Below are positions 51,877 to 59,971 of a DNA stretch of 64,000 bases, piece after piece. Every line of letters starts with the position of its first letter. The first letter of the stretch is position 1. The stretch lies in NCBI RefSeq assembly GCF_001514205.1, contig NZ_KQ948767.1:124001-188000 (forward strand), read 5' to 3'. The translations under genes and the position numbers were made by a program. The notes beneath the pieces were generated by a model that was not told where the DNA came from, did no database searches, and worked only from the letters and a program-made list of their open reading frames with translations. The DNA is from Streptomyces griseoruber (lineage in GTDB: Bacteria > Actinomycetota > Actinomycetes > Streptomycetales > Streptomycetaceae).

Positions 51877-52713
51877 ATGAAGATCCATCATTTGAACTGC
51901 GGATCGGTGCGCACGATCGAGGCCACGTACGACGGCCCGCGGAGCGCACCCGCCGTGAATCACTGTCTGCTGGTGGAGACCGGCGCCGACGGCCTGGTGC
52001 TGGTGGAGACCGGGCTGGGTCTGGGCGATGTCCGGGACCCGGACGGGGCGTTGGGTGCGGAGTGGGTGGAGATGGCCCGGCCCGTGCTCGACGAGGGGGA
52101 GACCGCTGTCCGCCAGGTCGCCCGGCTCGGGTATGCGCCGTCCGACGTGCGCCACATCGTCCTGACCCACCTGGACGTGGACCACTGCGGCGGCCTCCCC
52201 GACTTCCCCGACGCCCGGGTCCATGTGCTCGCTGCGGAACTGGACGCGGCGCTCGCCGAGGGGGCCGGCCCGCGCTACCGCCCGGCCCACTGGGCGCACG
52301 GTCCCGGCTGGGTCGCCTACGACCCCGAGCCGGGCGAGCAGTGGTTCGGTTTCACCGCCGTTCCGCTGAAGGGACTGCCTGCGCAGATCAGGCTGGTCCC
52401 TCTCGGAGGCCACACCGAAGGCCATGCCGGAGTCGCCGTACAGGGCGACGACCGGTGGCTCCTGCACTGCGGCGACGCCTACTACTACCACCGCGAGATC
52501 GAGGAGTCGAAGGAGACCCACCCGCTGCTGGACGTCGTCCAACAGCGGTCACAGGTCCATCGCGACCTGCGGCTCGGGACGCAGGCCCGACTGCGGGAGC
52601 TGGTCCGCGACCACGGCGACGAGGTCGAGGTGTTCTGCGCCCACGACCCGTGGGAGCTGGCCCGGTACGGCGAAGTTCGTCGGCACACCCGCGTACGCGA
52701 CACACCTGCGTGA
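51877..52713 (+). CDS. Metallo-beta-lactamase-fold hydrolase (AHL-lactonase-like)
   Basis: The 278-residue enzyme has HLDVDHCGGL (the HxDxDH metal site), LGGHTEGHAG and LLHCGDAYYYHRE (metal-bridging Asp), and a terminal FCAHDPWE histidine. The pattern resembles N-acyl-homoserine lactonase and related lactonases. No ribosome binding site precedes ATG 51877 and the predicted transcription start falls at the ATG, so the mRNA may be leaderless. It is the likely target of the divergent MerR regulator. Confidence 0.88.
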   Translation: MKIHHLNCGSVRTIEATYDGPRSAPAVNHCLLVETGADGLVLVETGLGLGDVRDPDGALGAEWVEMARPVLDEGETAVRQVARLGYAPSDVRHIVLTHLDVDHCGGLPDFPDARVHVLAAELDAALAEGAGPRYRPAHWAHGPGWVAYDPEPGEQWFGFTAVPLKGLPAQIRLVPLGGHTEGHAGVAVQGDDRWLLHCGDAYYYHREIEESKETHPLLDVVQQRSQVHRDLRLGTQARLRELVRDHGDEVEVFCAHDPWELARYGEVRRHTRVRDTPA

Positions 52714-52930
52714 ACGCCTCTGCGTCGAGCGGCAACTGATCACCGACGCGACGGACCGCGGACGGGAGCGGGAGACCGATCGCCACCAGCGCGTCGCCGG
52801 CCGCGTCACCAGCCTCCTCGACGACCTCGACCACCTCGACGACCTCGACCACCTCGACGACCTGGGCGACCTGGGCGACCTGGGCGAACCATACGACGAG
52901 CCGGCCGGCCGACCAGTGCGACTGAGATAA
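52690..52930 (+). pseudogene. C-terminal fragment of a recombinase-like protein
   Basis: In the frame after the MBL gene the segment THLRERLCVERQLITDATDR, then ERETDRHQRVAGRVTSLLDD resembles the helical C terminus of phage integrases or recombinases. It has no start codon or catalytic part and ends in Asp/Leu repeats. I recall the pattern from family members and rate it as a weak call. Confidence 0.3.
52817..52888. repeat. 9-bp tandem repeat, eight copies
   Basis: Units CTCGACGAC and CTCGACCAC alternate five times, followed by three CTGGGCGAC-like units. In one frame this reads LDD LDH LDD LDH LDD LGD LGD LGE. Confidence 0.85.
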
Positions 52931-52969
52931 ACACTGGTCGAACGGCTTCGCCCAGGACAGGATGCGGCC

Positions 52970-53596
52970 ATGCGTCACACGCACGAGGACCCCGAGCTGC
53001 TCGCACTTGTCCACCGCTACGTCACGCCCGACAGGCGCTACCTCAAACTCGGCGGCCCTCTCATGCGCATGACCGAACCTGAACGTGCCAAGTTCACACG
53101 GGAGCTCGGCGAGGCCGCCGACGACATCACGGCCCGCGAGCTGACCGTCCTGCTCGAAGGCGGGTGGCGCGAACGCAAGACCGCAGCCTGGCTCATCGCC
53201 GTCGCCCGCAGAACCGAGTTCCGCGAACGTCTCGGCGACATGCTGCTTGCCAGCGAGGTCTGCTTCGCAGGCTCGGCCTACTGCGTCACCTTCGCCGCGT
53301 TCGCGACTCCCGCCGACGTGGACCTGCTGGCTGCCTACCTCGATCGCTACCTGCGCCGCCCCGACCTCTACTACGACCAGCCGGCCGCCATGGGCGCGCT
53401 CCTCCACCTCGACGCCAAGCTCCGTGCCGATCAAGCAGCCCGCTTCCTGACCGCGGACGGCCTCTGGCATCAGTGGATCGACGGACCGCCCCGCAAGGAG
53501 CACCACGGCACGCCGGACGGCTATCGCGAGAGCATCAGCCGGCTCTGCGTCTTCGCCGATGAGAGCGCCGAGCACCGCACGGCAAGGAACCGATGA
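52970..53596 (+). CDS. DUF6000-family protein
   Basis: The 208-residue protein shows the DUF6000 features that I recognise: ALVHRYVTPDRRYLKLGGPL, LVLLEGGWRERKTAAWLIAV-like helices, and a conserved helical body ending QWIDGPPRKEHHGTPDGYRE. No catalytic motif is visible and the role is unknown. ATG at 52970 is preceded only by a weak ribosome binding site. The gene is isolated between the recombinase fragment and low-GC DNA. Confidence 0.75.
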   Translation: MRHTHEDPELLALVHRYVTPDRRYLKLGGPLMRMTEPERAKFTRELGEAADDITARELTVLLEGGWRERKTAAWLIAVARRTEFRERLGDMLLASEVCFAGSAYCVTFAAFATPADVDLLAAYLDRYLRRPDLYYDQPAAMGALLHLDAKLRADQAARFLTADGLWHQWIDGPPRKEHHGTPDGYRESISRLCVFADESAEHRTARNR

Positions 53597-54123
53597 CATC
53601 CAGACCAGCCAAGTGTTCGATGAGTAAGTCGGCGAACTGCGCGGCCGTGGCTTCTTGGGAGACATCCCATGCGTGCGCCGCTGCTCCCGCCTCTTCGAAC
53701 CGGGTGCACCGTTGCCAGCGGAAGAACCCGCCCGCGTCTCCGCCCCCCGAGCGGTGGCCCGCCCCCAACCCCCGCGCGTCGTCCGCTGGATCATTCCAAC
53801 ACCGGATCCCACCGGGCGGCACGGCCACAGATCACACACAGTGGGGGCTCGACCGGACGTCGCAGGGCAATATCACAAGTTAGCCCCTTTCGCGCCAATT
53901 TTCGAATATGTCAGGCCTGTTCAACCCCTTTCGGGTGACCGGTTACAACCCCCCGCGACTCTATGAAGTAAGTCCCGTTTAAGTGAGCGTGTGTCACTCG
54001 GCTAGGTGAGTATTGGAACCAGAACGCCAAAGAGGCAGCGAAAAACCTGAGAATAGGGCCGACGCGACGGGCGCCGACCCAAGACGTCAGGCGTGACGAC
54101 AGGAGGGTTGAAGATCGTATGAG
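53597..54123. other. Low-GC intergenic stretch, no recognised gene
   Basis: After a normal-GC part, GC content falls clearly from about 53870 (TTTCGCGCCAATTTTCGAAT, GTAAGTCCCGTTTAAGTGAG). An AGGAGGG stretch at 54100 is followed by an ATG that would open a weak 91-residue frame. No hairpin or convincing gene was found. The composition suggests DNA of different origin. Confidence 0.45.
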
Positions 54124-54414
54124 CTACCGTCGGCGAACCCTACGGGCAACCCACCTGAGCGCCTCCCCTGTCAATGCCACAGTCCCTGAGGCGGCTGCCG
54201 ACAACAGCACCTGCTTCATTTCGATGTCACCGGTCGTAAGGGCCGAGATGGTGGTCTCCCTCACCGATACCTTGATGACAGTCACGCCGACCTTGCGGAC
54301 TACTTCCGCGACGTGTCGAAGGGCAACACCGCCTCGCTGCTCAGCGGGGGTGCGGTCGGAGCCAACCGAGTTGCGGTCCGGCCTCATGGGCTGACCGCTT
54401 TGGGTGCTCGTCAT
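54124..54414 (-). CDS. Small hypothetical protein
   Basis: The 96-residue frame starts at ATG 54414 without a clear ribosome binding site. Its product has a polar start (STQSGQPMRPDRNSVGSDRT), a middle part EVVRKVGVTVIKVSVRETT and a C-terminal amphipathic stretch ending RWVARRVRRR. I do not recognise it. Third codon positions are less GC-biased than in neighbouring genes, so it is either foreign or not a real gene. A competing 91-residue frame lies on the other strand. Confidence 0.4.
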   Translation of the reverse strand: MTSTQSGQPMRPDRNSVGSDRTPAEQRGGVALRHVAEVVRKVGVTVIKVSVRETTISALTTGDIEMKQVLLSAAASGTVALTGEALRWVARRVRRR

Positions 54415-54937
54415 AGCATCCAATCTGAAAAGGCGAGCGGCGCCGGGTGTCTTTGGCGGATAGCGCGGCGCCGCAAGCCGTTCTGCTGCTGTTATTAACT
54501 CTCAACATCCTCATTCCTTGATCGTCACGCCCTTGGGTGTGGATTTGCGCTTAAGGGTTACATCAACCTGCTTGAAAATGCTTTGAGTTGGCGAATATCC
54601 CTCAGGTGTACGATTCCGCATGCCGTGCCGGGCACCCTTGGAGAATTACACCAGCAGAGTCAAAGGAATCGACGAAAAGTCGACGGCCCGCACTGTTCGG
54701 TGCGGGCCGTCCAAGCGCGCTCAACGGAACGGTCGGCAACGTCGTCAGGCCGGTGCGGGTGACCTCGGTGACCTTCCTCCGAGGGAAACGAACCTCGACC
54801 AGCTCGTCGGAGCCTCCCGGGAAGTGCGCCGTCCAGATGCCGCACACGACCATGGTGCCGTCAACCCGACTGCCTTCCACCGCAATCGGTCACGGGGAGG
54901 GGCCAGTCGGGATACCTTCGGTGTGGGGGTGGGGCGG
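54415..54937. other. Low-GC spacer upstream of the DUF4132 gene
   Basis: AT-rich sequence at 54490-54620 (GCTGTTATTAACTCTCAACA) is followed by a GC-rich part with a hairpin at 54683-54710. The frames here have no recognised domain. Confidence 0.45.
54683..54710 (-). terminator. Strong hairpin with T-run on the minus strand
   Basis: ACGGCCCGCAC and GTGCGGGCCGT pair perfectly over 11 bp with a 6-base loop. On the minus strand a CGACTTTTC run follows, as in a factor-independent terminator. No minus-strand gene upstream of it could be recognised, so it may be a relic. Confidence 0.65.
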
Positions 54938-56728
54938 ATGTGGCCGTGGTGGGCGGGTGGAGGATCGTTTCCCTATCGGAGGCGACGGGGTGCGGTGGTG
55001 CCACCGTTGCCCCCGGCCCTGCGCAGAGCCGCGGCTCGGGCCCGTCGGCGCGACTTCGGGATTGTCCCGTCGCTCGACTCGGGCGTTCCGCTCGGTGTCT
55101 TCCTGAAGGCCCCCCAGGACCCCGTCCACTGGAGCCACAGCCACCGTTTCGTCGCCGCTCTCGAACCCGGTGACCGCCGGCGGCTGGGCCTGGCGCTGCT
55201 GAGCGATCCCCACGGCACGAAGGACATCTGTCTGGAGGCGGCGCTGACCCAGCACACCTGCGGGTGGTCCCCCGAGGAGACCGAAGGGCTGCTGGAACTC
55301 TCCCTCCTGGACTCGGATCACAGTCATCGCCGGGTGTGCCGGGCACTGGGGCTGCCCCTCGCCGCCGTACGAGAACAGGAACCGTCCGAGCGGGCCCGCT
55401 ACCAGCCCCAGATACGCCGGATCATGCTCGGCGCGCTGGTCCACCACGCCTTCTCCCGTCACTGCGAGTGGCATCTCACCGATTGCACGGCCGCGGAACT
55501 GCTGGGTCTGCCGCAGGACCGCCAGGCCCTGGACCGCCTGCGCCAGATCGTGCGGAAGTGGTACGCCCGGAGCAACCGGATCCTGGTCGCCCTGGGACCG
55601 CGGGTCTTCGAACCCGGTGTGACACACCTGCTCGCGACACTCGCCTCCATCGACAACTTCCATCCGGCCCCGTCCTGGCTCAGCCGCGTAAGGAAACGGC
55701 TGGAAACGCTCCCGGCAGCCCCGGATGTCCTGCGCACCCTGCTCAGCTTCGACGACGGTGGTTCGGGGTACGACGCCATGCTCCCGGAATGCGGCCCCGC
55801 CTATGCCGTCCTGGAGGACACACTCGCGGCAGGAGCCGCCTGGGCGGCCTGCCTCACCGGTGACCCCGCCCTGATCTCGCTGGTGGGCGAACGGGTTCTG
55901 CGCCGCGCCCGAGCCCGGACCCGGCCAGGTCTGTCGGCCGGGGACACCCTGTCGGTGCGTGCGGCCGTCACCGCCCTCAACGCCGCGGCCGGGCTGCCTG
56001 CCCTGGGACGGCCCCGCGCGGCACTCACGGGACTGCCGACGGGCGTCGCCGACGCGGCACGGGCCGCGCTCGACACGATCGCCGACGCGTACCTGCCCGA
56101 GCCGGAGGGATCCGACGAGGTCGCCCGCGTGGTGTCCTTCGAGGACTACACGGCATCACTGACCGTGCGACCCCACGGCTCCGTGGTGGTGGACGTGCGC
56201 GACTCCGCAGGGCGGCCCGTGACGCCGTACACGATGCGCCGGCTCAACTGGCTCTTCGTCCCGGAACTGACAGCCCTGCGCCACAGGCTGCCGCGTCTCG
56301 TGGCCCGGGCCGACCATGAGCGCGGTGTCCTCGAGGAACTCCTTGTGGACAGCACGGGGCTGGCCGGCGCACGGTTCCGCTCCCGGTGGCTCGAGCACGC
56401 GGTCGCGGGCCCGCTCGTGCGGGCCCTGATCTGGGAGGCGGACACCACTGACGGCACCCGCACCGGTCTTCCTGTCGGCGGTCCCGACGGCCGCGTGCTG
56501 CTGCGCGACACCCACCGCGAGACCCACGAGATCGCGGACACCGACACCCTGCGGCTGTGGAACCCCGCCCGCGCCGACCAGGCGCAGATCTCGGCCTGGC
56601 GGACGGTGCTGGAACGCGAGGGCGTCCGCCAGCCCGTACGCCAACTGCCGGTGGCGGCAGTGAGGGTGGGGGAGGGATCGGCGAAGGCGCGGGACGCGGC
56701 CGGGACGGAGGACGCCGGACCACGGTGA
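54938..56728 (+). CDS. DUF4132 protein, C-terminally truncated
   Basis: The 596-residue protein has the helical body typical of actinobacterial DUF4132 proteins and then the start of the DUF4132 domain (VSFEDYTASLTVRPHGSVVV, ARFRSRWLEHAVAGPLVRAL, LRLWNPARADQAQISAWRTV). Family members I know continue with a QPFRQ-HREVY-like block and the rest of the domain; here the frame changes to VRQLPVAAVRVGEGSAKARD and stops. The start is ATG 54938 with a weak ribosome binding site. The IS481 relic 230 bases downstream may mark the event that removed the C terminus. Confidence 0.7.
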   Translation: MWPWWAGGGSFPYRRRRGAVVPPLPPALRRAAARARRRDFGIVPSLDSGVPLGVFLKAPQDPVHWSHSHRFVAALEPGDRRRLGLALLSDPHGTKDICLEAALTQHTCGWSPEETEGLLELSLLDSDHSHRRVCRALGLPLAAVREQEPSERARYQPQIRRIMLGALVHHAFSRHCEWHLTDCTAAELLGLPQDRQALDRLRQIVRKWYARSNRILVALGPRVFEPGVTHLLATLASIDNFHPAPSWLSRVRKRLETLPAAPDVLRTLLSFDDGGSGYDAMLPECGPAYAVLEDTLAAGAAWAACLTGDPALISLVGERVLRRARARTRPGLSAGDTLSVRAAVTALNAAAGLPALGRPRAALTGLPTGVADAARAALDTIADAYLPEPEGSDEVARVVSFEDYTASLTVRPHGSVVVDVRDSAGRPVTPYTMRRLNWLFVPELTALRHRLPRLVARADHERGVLEELLVDSTGLAGARFRSRWLEHAVAGPLVRALIWEADTTDGTRTGLPVGGPDGRVLLRDTHRETHEIADTDTLRLWNPARADQAQISAWRTVLEREGVRQPVRQLPVAAVRVGEGSAKARDAAGTEDAGPR

Positions 56729-56833
56729 GGTGCGGCAGGTATCGTGCTGTACGTCGGTGATCCGCACGGGTGGCGGCGCCGGCGGGACGGGCGCGTTGTC
56801 GATGCCCGGGCCGCGCTTGGATTCCCCTGTGAC

Positions 56834-56868
56834 GCGGAGTCACGTCGACGCGTCGAGCGTGACTCCGC
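56834..56868. terminator. Inverted repeat downstream of the DUF4132 gene
   Basis: GCGGAGTCACG and CGTGACTCCGC form an 11-bp stem around a core that contains the palindrome TCGACGCGTCGA. It may be a terminator or an insertion-sequence end. Confidence 0.5.
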
Positions 56869-56957
56869 ATGAGGCGGCCACGGCCTGCATGCCCCCAGGC
56901 TCAACCGCAGTGACCCCGCGGCCGGACCGAACGTCACCGCACGTCCGATCGCCACGA

Positions 56958-57275
56958 TCACCGGCCCGGCGAAGGACTTGCGGTAGGGCAGGCGTTGTCG
57001 GTCAGGACCCGCTCGATGCGGTCGATGCCGCAGGTGGTGCAGAAGGCCGCGGCCCGGCGCGGGAAGGCGGCGCAGGTGGCGGCCTTCTCGTCGCCGTGGA
57101 TCTCGCTGCAGGCCAGTCGGCCCAGCACCTTGTGGCCGCCGCCGTCGGGGATCCGGCCGAGTTTCTTCACGTCGACGTGGAGGAGTTCGCCGGGCCGGTC
57201 GCGTTCGTGGCGGACCAGGATGCGGTGCACGGTGGAGCGGGCAGGCCCAGCACGGGGCCGATGCGGGCCGGGCCG
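56958..57275 (-). pseudogene. IS481-family transposase remnant
   Basis: The minus strand reads VRLGPARIGPVLGLPA, then after a frameshift near 57242 STVHRILVRHERDRPGELLH and DVKKLGRIPDGGGHKVLG, and later GIDRIERVLTDNA. These are the N-terminal helix-turn-helix and the start of the DDE core of IS481 transposases. The middle, with the first Asp of the DDE triad, is deleted, and the C terminus is missing. Confidence 0.8.
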
Positions 57276-57310
57276 AGTCGAACCGCGAGTCAGGGGAAGC
57301 CCGTGGCAGC

Positions 57311-57338
57311 GTGCCCTGTGCCCTGTGCCCTGTGCCCT
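57311..57338. repeat. 7-bp tandem repeat, four copies
   Basis: GTGCCCT occurs four times in a row ahead of the helicase gene, at the junction with the IS481 remnant. Confidence 0.9.
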
Positions 57339-57418
57339 GTGCTAGCGTTGAGCTTTTGCAGCGTCGCTGCGTCGGTGCCCGGTTCGGTGTCCCTGACCGG
57401 TGGCCGCGTCCCCGCCGC

Positions 57419-57451
57419 GCCTTCCTCGGTACGGTCCCTTCGGAGGAAGGC
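57419..57451 (+). promoter_or_regulatory. Hairpin that sequesters the helicase ribosome binding site
   Basis: GCCTTCCTC (57419-57427) is the exact complement of GAGGAAGGC (57443-57451), which contains the Shine-Dalgarno sequence of the helicase gene, with a 15-base loop. Folding would hide the ribosome binding site, so the element may act as a temperature or helicase-sensitive translational switch. Confidence 0.65.
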
Positions 57452-57456
57452 TTTCC

Positions 57457-58878
57457 GTGAGCGAATCAGTACATGCCGACGCCCGGCAGCAGGACCCTGT
57501 GTCCGAGGCGCCGGGCGCCGCTCCGGCGCCGCATACGGCGGCGTCCTTCGCGGAGCTGGGCCTGCCGGCCGTGATCCTGCGGGCGCTCGACGAGCGTGGT
57601 GTGACGGTGCCCTTCCCCATCCAGGCGGCGGCACTGCCGAACGCGCTCGCGGGACGGGACGTCCTGGGCCGGGGCCGCACCGGATCCGGCAAGACGCTCG
57701 CCTTCGGCCTGGGGATGCTCGCCCGGACGGCCGGGCGGCGCGCGCAGCCCAAGGAGCCGCTGGCGCTCGTTCTGGTGCCCACCAGGGAGCTGGCGCAGCA
57801 GGTCGGTGAGGCGCTCACCCCGTACGCCGAGGCGCTGCGGCTGCGGCTCGCCACCGTGGTGGGCGGGGTGTCCATCGGACGGCAGGCCGCCGTGCTGCGG
57901 GACGGCGCCGAGATCGTCATCGCCACGCCCGGTCGGCTGCACGACCTCGTCGGACGAAAGGGCTGCCGGTTGGGACGGGTGCGCATCACGGTCCTGGACG
58001 AGGCCGACCAGATGTGTGACATGGGGTTCCTGCCGCAGGTCACCGAGATCCTGGACCAGGTGCGTCCCGACGGGCAGCGCATGCTGTTCTCCGCCACCCT
58101 CGACCGCGATGTCGACCAGCTGGTGCAGGACTACCTCCGCGACCCGGCCGTCCATTCCGTGGATCCCTCCTCCAGCGTGATCTCCGCGATCCAGCACCAT
58201 GTCTTCGTCGTGCACGGCCCCGACCGGTACGCCGTGACCACGGAGATCGCCGCCCGGGACGGCCGCGTCCTGCTGTTCCTGGACACCAGGCACGGTGTCG
58301 ATCAGCTCACGCGGCATCTGCGGGCCAGCGGTGTGGCCGCCGCCGCCCTGCACAGCGGGAAGCCCCAGCCGCAGCGCACCCGGACCCTGGCCCAGTTCAA
58401 GAACGGGCAGGTCACCGCGCTGGTAGCGACGAACGTCGCCGCACGAGGCCTGCACGTCGACGACCTCGACCTCGTGGTCAACGTCGACCCGGCCACCGAC
58501 CCCAAGGACTATCTGCACCGTGCGGGCCGCACGGCCCGGGCCGGCCGCTCCGGCACCGTCGTGACACTCGTCCTCTCGGGACAGCGCCGCGAGACGAGCC
58601 AGGTCATGGCGGACGCCGATGTCGCCGCCAAGGTCACCAAAGTGCGGTCCGGCGAGGCGGAGCTGAGCCGGATCACCGGTGCCAAAGCCCCCTCCGGAAA
58701 GCCTCTCGACGGCGGGCCGGCCGTACCGCGCCCCAAGAACCACAACGCCCCGTTCCGCGGTCTGGGCAGTACCAAGGACGCGAAGGGCGGCTCCGGTGGC
58801 AGGCCGTCCCGCAAGAGCAGCGAGGCCCGCAAGCTCGCGGAGGCCCGTGAGGCGGCCCGGGTGCGGCGCGGCGGCTGA
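57457..58878 (+). CDS. DEAD-box RNA helicase
   Basis: The 473-residue protein has a full set of DEAD-box motifs: FPIQAAALPNALAG (Q motif), RTGSGKT, PTRELAQQVG, TPGRLHDLVG, VLDEADQMCDMGF, FSATLDRD, ATNVAARGLHVDDLDLV and HRAGRTARAGRSG. The C-terminal tail is basic and low in complexity, as in RNA-binding extensions. GTG at 57457 sits 7 bases after GGAGGAAGG. It is preceded by the ribosome-site hairpin, which suggests regulation of its own translation or response to cold. Confidence 0.93.
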   Translation: MSESVHADARQQDPVSEAPGAAPAPHTAASFAELGLPAVILRALDERGVTVPFPIQAAALPNALAGRDVLGRGRTGSGKTLAFGLGMLARTAGRRAQPKEPLALVLVPTRELAQQVGEALTPYAEALRLRLATVVGGVSIGRQAAVLRDGAEIVIATPGRLHDLVGRKGCRLGRVRITVLDEADQMCDMGFLPQVTEILDQVRPDGQRMLFSATLDRDVDQLVQDYLRDPAVHSVDPSSSVISAIQHHVFVVHGPDRYAVTTEIAARDGRVLLFLDTRHGVDQLTRHLRASGVAAAALHSGKPQPQRTRTLAQFKNGQVTALVATNVAARGLHVDDLDLVVNVDPATDPKDYLHRAGRTARAGRSGTVVTLVLSGQRRETSQVMADADVAAKVTKVRSGEAELSRITGAKAPSGKPLDGGPAVPRPKNHNAPFRGLGSTKDAKGGSGGRPSRKSSEARKLAEAREAARVRRGG

Positions 58879-59009
58879 GCCCGGCTTCCCGGACTGCCGG
58901 GCGGTGTCTTCGTCCACGCTGCTGGACGGCCGCGGGGGACCGGGGAGCGGCCGTGGTGCACCGGACGGCGTCAGCGTCACGTTCCGCTGACCGGACGCAG
59001 GGGGAGGCG

Positions 59010-59345
59010 TTCGGGCGATAGCGTCTCCGAGACCCTCGGCCGTCCCGGCAAGGTCCCGGTCCGGATCGTGTGGAAGCCGGTCCTCACCGACGCCGAGTCG
59101 ATCCGGCGGATGTGCCAGGAGGCGAGCGCCTCCGACGCCTGTGTCGGCGTGATCGTGTGGCCCAGCATCGACATGGACTGCATGAACCTCAACCAGGCCG
59201 CCCACGGCGACCGCGAGTTCGGACACATCGAGTCCCGCGTCGGCGTCGACCGCAAGATCGTCGCCGGGCACGCCACCGATCCGCGCGTCGTCCGGCGCAT
59301 CGCGGCCTGGGCCCGCGCCGCCGTCGGCCGCCACACCGCGCGCGG
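59010..59345 (+). pseudogene. araA: L-arabinose isomerase remnant
   Basis: A plus-strand frame reads RPGKVPVRIVWKPVLTDAES and CVGVIVW, then jumps to STIDMD-like text (PSIDMDCMNLNQAAHGDREF), and on to GVDRKIVAGHATDPRVVRRI. These are N-terminal and central pieces of AraA joined by an internal deletion of several tens of residues. The C-terminal half (enzyme normally about 500 residues) is absent, and there is no start codon. It is a dead gene, possibly from a former arabinose-utilisation locus. Confidence 0.8.
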
Positions 59346-59355
59346 CCTGCGGGAT

Positions 59356-59587
59356 CAGTCCTTGACCGCGCCCGCGGTGACGCCCGCGGGTCCGGCGGGG
59401 TCTTGCGCGTGTCCTGCTGCGGGGTGAGGGACACGTTCAGCATCCAGTGCACCGGGAACAGCATGACGGCGGGTACTTGGTGCCCAGTCCGCCGCTGGTG
59501 CGGCCGCGTGCCGCGGTCTCGCCGGGGATGCCCGACATGAACGCGGTGAAGATCATGACGCCGAACGGCACGGCGATGGTGGAGTCG
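59356..59587 (-). pseudogene. Scrambled sugar ABC permease pieces
   Basis: Three segments of one sugar ABC transporter permease lie out of order on the minus strand: TIAVPFGVMIFTAFMSGIPG (59512-59587), VMLFPVHWMLNVSLTPQQD (N-terminal region, 59395-59479), and AGVTAGAVKD with the stop (59356-59390). In an intact gene the N-terminal part comes first. The missing middle part is on the plus strand next door. Deletion plus inversion must have occurred. Confidence 0.7.
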
Positions 59588-59599
59588 GCCCGTTCTGCA

Positions 59600-59808
59600 C
59601 GACCAGATGCCCTACCTCGGCACCAGTCTGCTCATCGGACTGGGCACGGTCGCCCTCACCCTCCTCCTCGCCGCCCCGGCCGGCTTCGCGCTGGCGAAGC
59701 TGCGCCCGCTCGGCGGCGGCGCGCTCGGCCTGTTCCTGCTGGTCGCGCAGATGATCCCCGGCATCGTCATGGCGATGGGTTTCTACGGCATCTTCCTCGA
59801 CCTCCCCC
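59600..59808 (+). pseudogene. Inverted middle part of the sugar ABC permease
   Basis: The plus strand encodes PYLGTSLLIGLGTVALTLLL, then ALAKLRPLGGGALGLF and MIPGIVMAMGFYGIFLDL, the central membrane helices of a MalG-like sugar permease. It is opposite in direction to the other permease pieces and has no proper start or end. Confidence 0.75.
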
Positions 59809-59971
59809 ACCGGCAGGACGGGGCCGCGCTCCGCCGTGCCCGCTCGCACTCCGCACAGGGCTGTCACCCGTCACCGGGGTCCAAGACCCCGGGCAACCCG
59901 GCCGGCCGTTCCCCGAGCCGCCTGCGCACCGCACTCGGCAAGTCCCCGTCCCCTCCTCAGGAGAGCCGCTG

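Noticed and set aside
53535-53828. Minus-strand 97-residue frame after the DUF6000 gene
   Set aside because: It overlaps the DUF6000 end and shows no recognisable domain, although a helical ATAAQFADLLIEHLAGLD-like stretch made it worth a look.
54119-54394. Plus-strand 91-residue frame after an AGGAGGG
   Set aside because: Spacing to the ATG is 12 bases, codon bias is poor and the product is Thr/Arg rich without structure; the minus frame is slightly more protein-like.
54602-54880. Minus-strand 92-residue frame
   Set aside because: A strong terminator lies inside it, so the downstream half cannot be part of a normal gene; the upstream half was not recognised.
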